From Paraburkholderia sp. HP33-1 (lineage in GTDB: Bacteria > Pseudomonadota > Gammaproteobacteria > Burkholderiales > Burkholderiaceae), in assembly GCF_021390595.1 (NCBI RefSeq), contig NZ_JAJEJR010000002.1, positions 1,860,001 to 1,924,000 on the forward strand: a stretch of DNA of 64,000 nt, read 5' to 3'. This document shows, in pieces, positions 51,865 through 59,101 of this stretch. Position numbers and translations under genes: made by a program. The notes under the pieces are model-generated. The model was given only the letters and a program-made list of their open reading frames with translations. It was not told where the DNA came from and ran no database searches. Position 1 is the stretch's first letter, and each line of letters opens with the position of its first letter.

Positions 51865-52791
51865 ATGTCAGAAACCATTGAAAGGCCCTACATCCTGCAC
51901 ATGTTCACGGCCACGCCGCAGATGAGTCCGTTCGACGTCAACATGGCCGCCGACGCCGGCTATCAGGTCATCGTGCCGTATTGCAACGTCGACGCCGGGA
52001 TGGTCGCGAACCTGACTCAGGACGCGATCTTCTCGCGCGGCCCGAAAGGGGTGTCGCGCACCGGCATCTTCATCGGCGGACGCGACGTGATGCAGGCCGC
52101 CGACATGCTCGACCTTGCACGCAAAGCAATGGTCCCGCCGTTCGAAGTCTCCGTGTTCGCCGATCCGAGCGGCTCGTACACGACCGCGGCCGCGCTCGTC
52201 GCGCTGGTCGAGCGGCATCTGGGCAAACAGCACGGCATGGAGCTGGGCGGCAAGCGCGTGCTGATTCTCGGCGGAACCGGCGCGGTCGGGCGCATCGCGG
52301 CAGCGATCGCCGCGTCGCGCGGCGCCGACGTGACGATCGCCAGCCACCACGACCGCAATCGCGCGCTCGGTGCCTCCGCCGATCTCAACAAGCGTTTCGG
52401 CATCGTCACCAACGGCATCAGCACCACGACCACGGACGAACTGCGCGGCGCGCTCGCCGACGCGGAAATCGTGCTCGCCACCGCACTGGCGGGCGTGCAG
52501 GTGGTCAGCAGCGACGACCTCGCGCATGCGAAACGCCTGCTCGTCGCCGCCGATGTCAATGCGGTGCCGCCGGAAGGCATCGCCGGCGTGAACGTGATGA
52601 ACGACGGCAAGCCGATCGACGGCGTGCCGAACGCGGGCGCAATCGGCATCGGCGCGCTGGCAATCGGCAACGTCAAGTATCAGGTCGAGCATCGCCTCTT
52701 CATGCGCATGCGCACGGGCGGCAAGCCGGTCTACCTCGGCTTTCCACAAGCGTACGACGAGGCCCGCGCGGTCGCGGCCGGTCTCGGCTGA
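51865..52791 (+). CDS. mtdB: Methylene-tetrahydromethanopterin dehydrogenase
   Basis: 308-aa NAD(P)-dependent enzyme converting methylene-H4MPT to methenyl-H4MPT. Seen are the N-terminal HMFTATPQMSPFDVNMAADA, the nucleotide motif LILGGTGAVGRIAAAIAA, and ADVNAVPPEGIAGVNVMNDG with GIGALAIGNVKYQVE. The start at 51865 follows the intergenic region; a frame reaching back to 51364 lies within mptG and is false. MtdB and MtdC are close relatives, so the precise subtype is a little uncertain, but genomic context next to mch and fae favours MtdB. Confidence 0.92.
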   Translation: MSETIERPYILHMFTATPQMSPFDVNMAADAGYQVIVPYCNVDAGMVANLTQDAIFSRGPKGVSRTGIFIGGRDVMQAADMLDLARKAMVPPFEVSVFADPSGSYTTAAALVALVERHLGKQHGMELGGKRVLILGGTGAVGRIAAAIAASRGADVTIASHHDRNRALGASADLNKRFGIVTNGISTTTTDELRGALADAEIVLATALAGVQVVSSDDLAHAKRLLVAADVNAVPPEGIAGVNVMNDGKPIDGVPNAGAIGIGALAIGNVKYQVEHRLFMRMRTGGKPVYLGFPQAYDEARAVAAGLG

Positions 52792-52799
52792 GAGCGGCC

Positions 52800-54026
52800 A
52801 TGATGAAGCCGAACCGGCCGCTCACGCAGGCGCCGTTCGTCGCGGTCGCCGGCTTGTCCGCGCGTTGGCTCGCGCAGTCCGCGACGCGCGCCGGGCTGCA
52901 CGTCGCCGCGCTCGATATCTTCGGCGACCGCGACACGCGCGAGGCCGCCGAGCTGTGGTTCGACATTGGCGCAGAGGGTGGCGCGCTCGTGATCGATCGG
53001 GCGCGGCTCGTCGACGCTCTTGAACGTGTCGCGCGTCTGCCTGGTTTGCTTGGCTGGGTCGGCGGTAGCGGGCTCGAACCGTTGATGCCCCGGTTGCACT
53101 GCGAATCCGGCTTGCCGCGCCATCTCGGCAACGATGCCGACGCGATCGCGGCCGTGCGTGAGCCCCGGCGTTTCTTCGCGCTGCTCGACGCGTTGCGGAT
53201 AGCGCATCCTGCCGTGGCGTTCGAGCGGCCCCAAATTGCTGAAGGCTGGCTGTTCAAACGCGCGGACGGCTGCGGCGGTACACATATCCAACCCGCCACG
53301 GCGTTCGACTCAGGCACCGATTCCACGTGCGGCTACTTCCAGCGCCTTGGCGAGGGCCGCTCGCTGTCGGCGCTTTTCATTGGCGCGCACGGCCGCGCGC
53401 ATCTGATCGGTTTCGCCGAGCAGCTCACCTGCGCGATCGGTGATCGCGGCTTCGTGCATGCGGGCTCGGTCGGTCCAATCGACTTGCCGCTAGCGCTCGC
53501 CGCGCGCATCCAGGAAGCGCTCGACGCGCTCTGCGCGCGCACCGGTCTCGTCGGCATCAACAGTTGCGACTTTCTCTCCGACGGCACCACGTTCGACGTG
53601 CTCGAAATCAACGCGCGCCCGTCGTCGACGATGGCGCTCTACGAAACCGCGTCGCCCGATGCATGGCCAGCCGGCCTGCTCGCGTGTCATCTCGACGCGT
53701 GCCGCCACGGCCGCCCGCCATCGGCCGCGAGCCTCGCTCTGTCGCGCGAGCCGCGCTGGCGCGCCGGCCAGCGGGTGCTGTTCGCGCAGCGGCCGTTCAG
53801 CGTCTCGCCAGTCTTCTCCGACGCCTGCCTGCACGACCCGCAATGCCGCGACGTGCCGATGCCCGGTACTCGCATCGACGCAGGACAACCGGTCTGCACG
53901 CTGCACGTGCGCGCGGCGTCGGTGGACGCGGTGCGCGCCGAGCTCGATGCGCAGCACGAACGCGTCGTCCAACGAATCGAAACCTGCGATGAACCCGACC
54001 ATGCCTGCCTCCACGCCCATACCTGA
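52800..54026 (+). CDS. ATP-grasp protein of the methanopterin island
   Basis: 408-aa protein with ATP-grasp features: KRADGCGGTHIQPA as glycine-rich loop, LFIGAHGRAHLIGFAEQL, and the metal-binding end FDVLEINARPSSTMALYE. A similar uncharacterised ATP-grasp gene (orf17) is a regular member of methanopterin islands. It probably performs an ATP-dependent ligation in cofactor synthesis or modification, but the substrate is not known. Two tandem ATGs occur at 52800 and 52803, eight bases after mtdB. Its 3' end overlaps the mch start by 38 bases. Confidence 0.85.
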   Translation: MMKPNRPLTQAPFVAVAGLSARWLAQSATRAGLHVAALDIFGDRDTREAAELWFDIGAEGGALVIDRARLVDALERVARLPGLLGWVGGSGLEPLMPRLHCESGLPRHLGNDADAIAAVREPRRFFALLDALRIAHPAVAFERPQIAEGWLFKRADGCGGTHIQPATAFDSGTDSTCGYFQRLGEGRSLSALFIGAHGRAHLIGFAEQLTCAIGDRGFVHAGSVGPIDLPLALAARIQEALDALCARTGLVGINSCDFLSDGTTFDVLEINARPSSTMALYETASPDAWPAGLLACHLDACRHGRPPSAASLALSREPRWRAGQRVLFAQRPFSVSPVFSDACLHDPQCRDVPMPGTRIDAGQPVCTLHVRAASVDAVRAELDAQHERVVQRIETCDEPDHACLHAHT

Positions 54027-55029
54027 CCCTTGCGCGCCGGCCGCGCTGCCGAGCGTGAACGCGCTCTCCGAGCGCCTCGTCGCGCGGCTCGTCGAGCATG
54101 CGGCGCGCCTCGGTGTCGCGCTCACTCGCTCGGCCGAGGGCACCGTGATCGCCGACGCCGGCGTCGACGCGCGCGGCAGTCTCGACGCCGGTCTGCTGAT
54201 CGCGCGCATCTGCATGGGTGGGCTCGGCCGCGTCGCGGTACGCGCGAACTTCGACGCCGCGCCGTTGTGGCCGACCATGCTCGAAGTCAGCACGTCGTCG
54301 CCGGTGCTCGCGTGTCTCGGCAGCCAGTACGCGGGTTGGAGCCTGTCGGCGACCAAGGAGCAGACCGGCGGCAAGAAGTTCTTTTCGCTCGGCTCGGGGC
54401 CCGCGCGCGCGCTCGCGGTCAAGGAACCGCTATTCGACGAGCTCGGCTATCGCGACCGCCACGAACGCGGCGCGCTGGTGCTCGAAGTGGACCGTCTGCC
54501 GCCGCAGGTCGTCATCGACAAGGTGCTGCGCGACTGCGGCCTCGCGCCCGAACACCTGACGCTGATCGTCACGCCGACACACTCTGTCGCGGGTACGGTA
54601 CAGGTCGTCGCTCGCGTCGTCGAAGTTGCGCTGCACAAAGTGCACGTGCTCGGCGTGCCGCTCGATGAAATCGTCGCGGGCACAGGCTCGGCGCCGCTGC
54701 CGCCGCCCGCGCCCGACGGCATTCAGGCGATGGGCCGCACCAACGACGCGATCCTGTACGGCGGCCGCGTGCATCTGACTGTGAAACACGACGAGATCGC
54801 GCACCGTCTCGCCGAAAGCCTGCCCTCCGTCAATTCGCGCGACTACGGCCGGCCATTCGCCGACGTTTTCACGGCCGTCAACTTCGACTTCTACCAGATC
54901 GATCCCGCGCTGTTCGCGCCCGCCGAGGTGTGGGTCAGCAGCCTCGAAAGCGGCGCGACCTATCACGGCGGCCAACTCGACGCCGGCCTGCTGCAAAAAC
55001 AATGGGGCGGCCAGTCCGTCGCGCGATGA
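53989..55029 (+). CDS. mch: Methenyl-tetrahydromethanopterin cyclohydrolase
   Basis: 346-aa enzyme that hydrolyses methenyl-H4MPT to formyl-H4MPT. Family blocks visible include ICMGGLGRVAVRA, VLACLGSQYAGWSLS, FFSLGSGPARALAV, LIVTPTHSVAGTVQVVARVVE, GRTNDAILYGGRVHLTV and the SLESGATYHGG C-terminus. The start at 53989 (MNPTM) overlaps the previous gene; an ATG at 54001 (MPAST) is also possible. It overlaps the next start by four bases (ATGA), so the gene chain from mtdB onward is tightly coupled. Confidence 0.94.
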   Translation: MNPTMPASTPIPDPCAPAALPSVNALSERLVARLVEHAARLGVALTRSAEGTVIADAGVDARGSLDAGLLIARICMGGLGRVAVRANFDAAPLWPTMLEVSTSSPVLACLGSQYAGWSLSATKEQTGGKKFFSLGSGPARALAVKEPLFDELGYRDRHERGALVLEVDRLPPQVVIDKVLRDCGLAPEHLTLIVTPTHSVAGTVQVVARVVEVALHKVHVLGVPLDEIVAGTGSAPLPPPAPDGIQAMGRTNDAILYGGRVHLTVKHDEIAHRLAESLPSVNSRDYGRPFADVFTAVNFDFYQIDPALFAPAEVWVSSLESGATYHGGQLDAGLLQKQWGGQSVAR

Positions 55030-56048
55030 TGCTCACGCCCCTCACGCCGGCCAGCGCGACGCACACAGGCCTGCGCATCGCGGTCATGACCGACGAAACC
55101 GGCTGGCACACGGGCCGGCTGAAGAAAGCGTTCCGCGCGCGCGGCGCCGAAGCGCGTTGCGTCGATCTCGCGGATTGCCGGATCGACACCACCTGGCTGC
55201 CGCACGGGCTCGTCGTGCCGGGCTTCGGCCACACGCTGCCGGACGCCGTGTTCGTGCGCGGCATCGCCGGCGGCAGCTTCGAGCAGGTGACACTACGGCT
55301 CGGTATCCTGCACGCGCTGCGCGAGTCGGGCGTGCCGGTCTACAACGATGCGCGCGCGATCGAGCGCAGCGTCGACAAGTCGATGACGAGCTTCCTGCTG
55401 CATCGCTCGGGCGTGCCGACGCCGGCCACCTGGGCCGGCGAATCCGCGGCGTTCGCGCAACGCGTACTGATGCGCGAAGCGGCCGCCGGCCGTCAGGTCG
55501 TGCTCAAACCGCTGTTCGGCTCGCAAGGCCACGGCCTCAAGCGGCTCGGCGCGCGTGGCGGGTTGCTCGCGCCGTTGCCCTCGCTCGCGCGTTACCGGCA
55601 CGTCGCTTACCTGCAGCGCTTTGTCGCCGCAGGCCGGCCCGGCTTCGACTGGCGCGTGCTAGTGATCGGCGGCAAGGCGGTCGCGGCGATGCGGCGCAGC
55701 GGCGGCAAGGGCTGGATTCACAACGTCGCGCAAGGCGCGCGCTGCGAGCCCGCCGAACTGACGGTCCCGCTCGCGCAGACCGCCGTGCGCGCAACCGCCG
55801 CGCTCGGGCTCGACTACGCCGGGGTGGACCTGATCCCCAACCCCGCCGACGACGCGCTGCCGCTCGTGCTCGAAGTCAACGGCGTGGCGGCGTGGCGCGG
55901 TTTGCAGTCCGTCGTGCCGTTCGATATCGCGGCCGCGCTCGTCGACGATCTGCTCGATCGCAAGCTCGCGGCGCAGCGGCGCGCGAACGAGCAGGCCGAA
56001 CAAGTGGGTGCTGGATTGCCTGACCAATCTCCGCAGCGCCGGGCGTGA
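55026..56048 (+). CDS. mptN: RimK-like ATP-grasp ligase, probable H4MPT:glutamate ligase
   Basis: 340-aa RimK-type ATP-grasp protein. Features include YNDARAIERSVDKSMTSFLL, VVLKPLFGSQGHGLKRLG as the ATP loop, FDWRVLVIGGKAVAAMRRSG, WIHNVAQGARCEP and the metal-ligand end LVLEVNGVAAWRG. In methanogens the homologous MptN adds alpha-linked glutamate to H4MPT; the same or a related modification is inferred here. ATGA overlap with mch at the start and GTGA overlap with the next gene at the end mark it as part of the coupled operon. Confidence 0.82.
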   Translation: MMLTPLTPASATHTGLRIAVMTDETGWHTGRLKKAFRARGAEARCVDLADCRIDTTWLPHGLVVPGFGHTLPDAVFVRGIAGGSFEQVTLRLGILHALRESGVPVYNDARAIERSVDKSMTSFLLHRSGVPTPATWAGESAAFAQRVLMREAAAGRQVVLKPLFGSQGHGLKRLGARGGLLAPLPSLARYRHVAYLQRFVAAGRPGFDWRVLVIGGKAVAAMRRSGGKGWIHNVAQGARCEPAELTVPLAQTAVRATAALGLDYAGVDLIPNPADDALPLVLEVNGVAAWRGLQSVVPFDIAAALVDDLLDRKLAAQRRANEQAEQVGAGLPDQSPQRRA

Positions 56049-56944
56049 GCGTCATGCCCGACACCCATGCGCCCCCCTTCGAGCACGCGCGCGCGGCCTT
56101 CCTCGAAGCCTGCGCGCTCGATATCACCACGCCGAAACCCGGTAACGTGAGTACGAAAAGCCCCGGCCACGGCATGCACGCGGCGCAGTTCCTGGCCAGC
56201 GCGGACGCGTCGCTCAACGCGCTATTCGCGCCGGGCGCCCGGGTCGGACAGCGCATTCTCGACGCGGTGACGCGCACGCGGGCGGCTGTCGGCTGCAATA
56301 CGAACCTCGGCATCGTGCTGCTCGTCGCGCCGCTCGCCGCGGCCCTCGACGCAACCGGCGACCCGCCGGTATCGGCGCAAGCGTGGCGCGCGGCCGTCGG
56401 CGACGTGTTGAGCCGCCTCGACCTCGAAGACGCTCGGCTGGCCTACCGCGCGATCGCGCTTGCCAATCCCGGCGGCCTCGGCGACGCGCCCGAGCAATCG
56501 GTCCACGCGCCCCCGACGATCGGCCTGCGTGACGCGATGCGGCTCGCCAGCGAGCGCGACAGCATCGCGCGGCAATACGCAAACGGATTCGCGGACCTGT
56601 TCGACATGGGTCTCGCCGCGTACCACGAAGCCCCCGCGCGCACGCCCGAAACGGCTGAAGAAATCGCGATGCTCAATGTGTTTCTCGCGTTCCTCGGCCG
56701 CTGGCCCGACTCTCACATTGTGCGCAAGCACGGCCTCGCGCTGGCGCAGAGTGTCACGCTCGTGGCACGCCAGCAGCACGCGCGCTGGCGCCAAACGCCG
56801 GCCGCCGCGCGCGGCTCGGCGAGCGATTCACAGCTCGATGCCTGGGATGCCGAACTGAAGGCGCACGCGATCAATCCCGGCACCAGCGCGGACCTCGCGG
56901 TCGCCACGCTGTTCGTCGCGCGCTGTGTCGAACGGCACGGCTAG
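56045..56944 (+). CDS. Triphosphoribosyl-dephospho-CoA synthase (CitG)-like protein
   Basis: 299-aa protein of the CitG/MdcB family. TTPKPGNVSTKSPGHGM is the signature loop, GCNTNLGIVLLVAPLA the second motif and HAINPGTSADLAVATLFV the C-terminal motif. Classical CitG makes the prosthetic-group precursor of citrate lyase, which is absent here. CitG-like genes are a conserved part of methanopterin islands and are presumed to help make or attach a phosphoribosyl-type group. Start is GTG 56045, overlapping mptN, or ATG 56054. Confidence 0.82.
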   Translation: MSVMPDTHAPPFEHARAAFLEACALDITTPKPGNVSTKSPGHGMHAAQFLASADASLNALFAPGARVGQRILDAVTRTRAAVGCNTNLGIVLLVAPLAAALDATGDPPVSAQAWRAAVGDVLSRLDLEDARLAYRAIALANPGGLGDAPEQSVHAPPTIGLRDAMRLASERDSIARQYANGFADLFDMGLAAYHEAPARTPETAEEIAMLNVFLAFLGRWPDSHIVRKHGLALAQSVTLVARQQHARWRQTPAAARGSASDSQLDAWDAELKAHAINPGTSADLAVATLFVARCVERHG

Positions 56945-57003
56945 CCCTGGATCGCCCGGGCCGAACCCTTCGCGCGCACCCCCAGCAAGAGCGCATCCTC
57001 GCC

Positions 57004-57018
57004 TGGCACGGAACCTGT
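57004..57018 (+). promoter_or_regulatory. Candidate -24/-12 (sigma-54) element upstream of fae
   Basis: TGGCACG at 57004-57010 is a perfect -24 half. Four bases later, CTGT stands where TTGC is expected, so the -12 half is weak. It lies 107 bases before the fae start in a 180-base gap. An AcoR-like sigma-54 activator is encoded 2 kb downstream. Tentative. Confidence 0.3.
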
Positions 57019-57124
57019 TAGTTAGTACCGCCGTGCATTCACGCTCCGCCCTCGCGATGCTGTTCTGGACGGTCGCAGGCGGCGCCTCATCAGCAGGTCC
57101 ATACCTACTCATTGGAGGAACAGA

Positions 57125-57634
57125 ATGGCCAAGATCAACCGCGTCATGATCGGTGAGTCGCTCGTCGGCGACGGCAACGAGGTCGCGCACATCGACTTGC
57201 TGATCGGACCGCGAGGTTCGGCTGCGGAGACCGCGTTCTGCAACGCCCTCACCAACAACAAGGACGGCTTCACTTCGCTGCTCGCCGTCGTCGCCCCCAA
57301 TCTCATCACGAAGCCCAATACGATCCTGTTCAACAAGGTGACGATCAAGGGCGCCAAGCAGGCCGTGCAGATGTTCGGCCCGGCGCAGCACGCGGTCGCG
57401 CTCGCGGTTGCCGACAGCGTCGAGGACGGCACGATCCCGCAGGACGAGGCCGACGATCTGTTCCTCTGCGTCGGTGTCTTCATCCACTGGCAGGCCGAGG
57501 ACGACAAGAAGATCCAGCAGTTCAACTACCAGGCGACCCGCGAGGCCATCAAGCGCGCGGTCACCGGCGATCCGAGCGCGGCTGAAGTGGTGGCGAAGAA
57601 GGGCACCGTCGCGCACCCGTTCGCGCCGAACTGA
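57125..57634 (+). CDS. fae: Formaldehyde-activating enzyme
   Basis: 169-aa protein that condenses formaldehyde with H4MPT to methylene-H4MPT in the cytoplasm. The catalytic His22 lies in [45 protein letters not shown] and [17 protein letters not shown] are diagnostic. A near-perfect GGAGGAA ribosome site lies six bases before the ATG, consistent with the very high expression usual for Fae. It probably has its own promoter in the 180-base gap upstream. It is the entry point of the pathway continued by MtdB and Mch. Confidence 0.97.
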   Translation: MAKINRVMIGESLVGDGNEVAHIDLLIGPRGSAAETAFCNALTNNKDGFTSLLAVVAPNLITKPNTILFNKVTIKGAKQAVQMFGPAQHAVALAVADSVEDGTIPQDEADDLFLCVGVFIHWQAEDDKKIQQFNYQATREAIKRAVTGDPSAAEVVAKKGTVAHPFAPN

Positions 57635-57795
57635 CGGCGCAGGCAAGCGCAGGAGACGCGGCGCCGCTAGCGGTGTCGTTGGCGGCGACGTTGCCGGCCC
57701 CGCCTCCTCGCGCATCCTATCGCCTCGCGGCCGCAAGGGACGCACATCGCACAGCGGTTCGCGAAGCAGGCTCCATGCTCTCGCAGAGGCAATCA

Positions 57796-58152
57796 ATGAC
57801 AATCAGATGTCGCGCGCTTCTCGCTTTTATCTCGCTCCTGCTCGCCGCCCCGCTCGCGTGGGCGGACGGCTACAACTATCCGACCGAGGGCCGTGTCGAA
57901 TACGTGCTCACTTGCCTGGACGATAATGGCCACGATTTCGCGAACGTCTACAAGTGCTCATGCGTGATCGACAAGATGGCTGCATCGTTGCCGTATGACG
58001 AATTCGTCGACCAGGCGACCTTCTCGAAGTACGCGACGCTCGGCGGCGAGGGCGGCGCGGAATTCCGCGTCGACCAGGCGAAGTCACAAACGAAGCAGTT
58101 CCGCGCGCTGCAAACCAGCGCGTATCACGCGTGCGGACTCGGTCCACAGTAA
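57796..58152 (+). CDS. Small exported Cys-containing protein next to fae
   Basis: 118-aa precursor with a clear signal peptide (RCRALLAFISLLLAAPLAWA, cleaved before DGYNYP). The mature part of about 95 residues has four Cys: CLDD, two in YKCSCVIDKM, and YHACGLG near the end. It could form two disulfides. No haem CxxCH is present. It is encoded 161 bases after fae on the same strand, with AGAGG before the ATG at 57796. Family not recognised; a periplasmic role related to XoxF or its cytochrome is possible but unproven. Confidence 0.75.
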   Translation: MTIRCRALLAFISLLLAAPLAWADGYNYPTEGRVEYVLTCLDDNGHDFANVYKCSCVIDKMAASLPYDEFVDQATFSKYATLGGEGGAEFRVDQAKSQTKQFRALQTSAYHACGLGPQ

Positions 58153-58217
58153 ACGCCGACGGCGGTGAAATGACCGCTGGCTGAAATGCGCGTGGCGCCC
58201 TACGCATCGGCGCCCGC

Positions 58218-58724
58218 TCAATTCGGCACCAGCCCCTCCCCCAACGACGCGTAACGCGCGACCCCCACACCCGCCGCCGATCCATCGCTGCGACGCCGCT
58301 CGATCTGCACGCCCACCGCCGCGAGGTCAGCGAATTTGGCCGGTTTTGCGAGCGACACGCGGACCCAGTGCGCGCCGAAGTCGGCGATCAGCAGTTGCGC
58401 GATCGTCTCGGCGAGCGCCTCCAGCAGCCGCACGCGATGCGAGGCGAACAGCGCGAGCAGCGCTTCGCGCACGGCTGCGTAGTTGACCGTATCTTCGATC
58501 CGGTCCGTCGTGCACGCGCGGATCGCGGGCACGCCGATGGCCAGATTCACGCGCACCGGTTGCGCCACATGCTGCTCGCTGCTATCGATACCGATGACCG
58601 TCCGACCGACGAAGTTCTCGATGAATACGATGTCGAGGCGCTCGGGCAACGCATCGGCATGCGAGCTGGAATTCGCGCCGAGGCTGGAAAATGCGGCAAG
58701 GCGAACAGTATCGATACGATCCAT
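58218..58724 (-). CDS. folB: Dihydroneopterin aldolase family protein (FolB-like)
   Basis: 168-aa protein of the FolB family. IVFIENFVGRTVIGIDSSEQ and VAQPVRVNLAIGVP are the N-terminal strands, EDTVNYAAVREALLAL the helix and VRVSLAKPAKFADLAAVGVQ the C-terminal lysine motif. An extra 28 or so residues at the N-terminus precede the usual start. The gene is on the minus strand inside the otherwise plus-strand H4MPT island. It likely makes the pterin precursor (6-hydroxymethyl-7,8-dihydropterin) for H4MPT, perhaps as a second copy beside the folate-pathway enzyme. Confidence 0.85.
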   Translation of the reverse strand: MDRIDTVRLAAFSSLGANSSSHADALPERLDIVFIENFVGRTVIGIDSSEQHVAQPVRVNLAIGVPAIRACTTDRIEDTVNYAAVREALLALFASHRVRLLEALAETIAQLLIADFGAHWVRVSLAKPAKFADLAAVGVQIERRRSDGSAAGVGVARYASLGEGLVPN

Positions 58725-58923
58725 GATGTCCTCCGCCGCGGCGCGGCCCCAGGATTGAACAGTCTGCGATGCAGAGCGAAACATTCAGTAGAACAGTAGA
58801 ACGCCGCGCGGCACACTCTGTGCCGAAGCCGAGACAGGCACGCAAGATGCAACCCGTTTAACGCGCCCGGATCGAGAAAAGCAAATTTCGGGCACGGTGA
58901 GGTAAACCCAGTGTCACTTTCGG

Positions 58924-58952
58924 TTGAACCTATCTTGCATCGGGCGTACAGT
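58924..58952 (+). promoter_or_regulatory. Candidate sigma-70 promoter of the sigma-54 activator gene
   Basis: TTGAAC (58924-58929), 17 bases, then TACAGT (58947-58952), about 150 bases before the start at 59102. Both boxes match the consensus at four or more of six positions. The gap 58725-59101 holds no gene. Confidence 0.35.
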
Positions 58953-59101
58953 TTTAAATACCCGCCTGGTAGCAGGGCCGGCCGCGAGGGTGCGGGCGAA
59001 CTGAGATTTCGCCCCACCAAGGGCAGACAGGCTTGATAAAGCGGCATTCGCGGCGTGCGAAGCACTCACGCTGGCGAAATGGCGCATCGGAGACAAATCC
59101 C

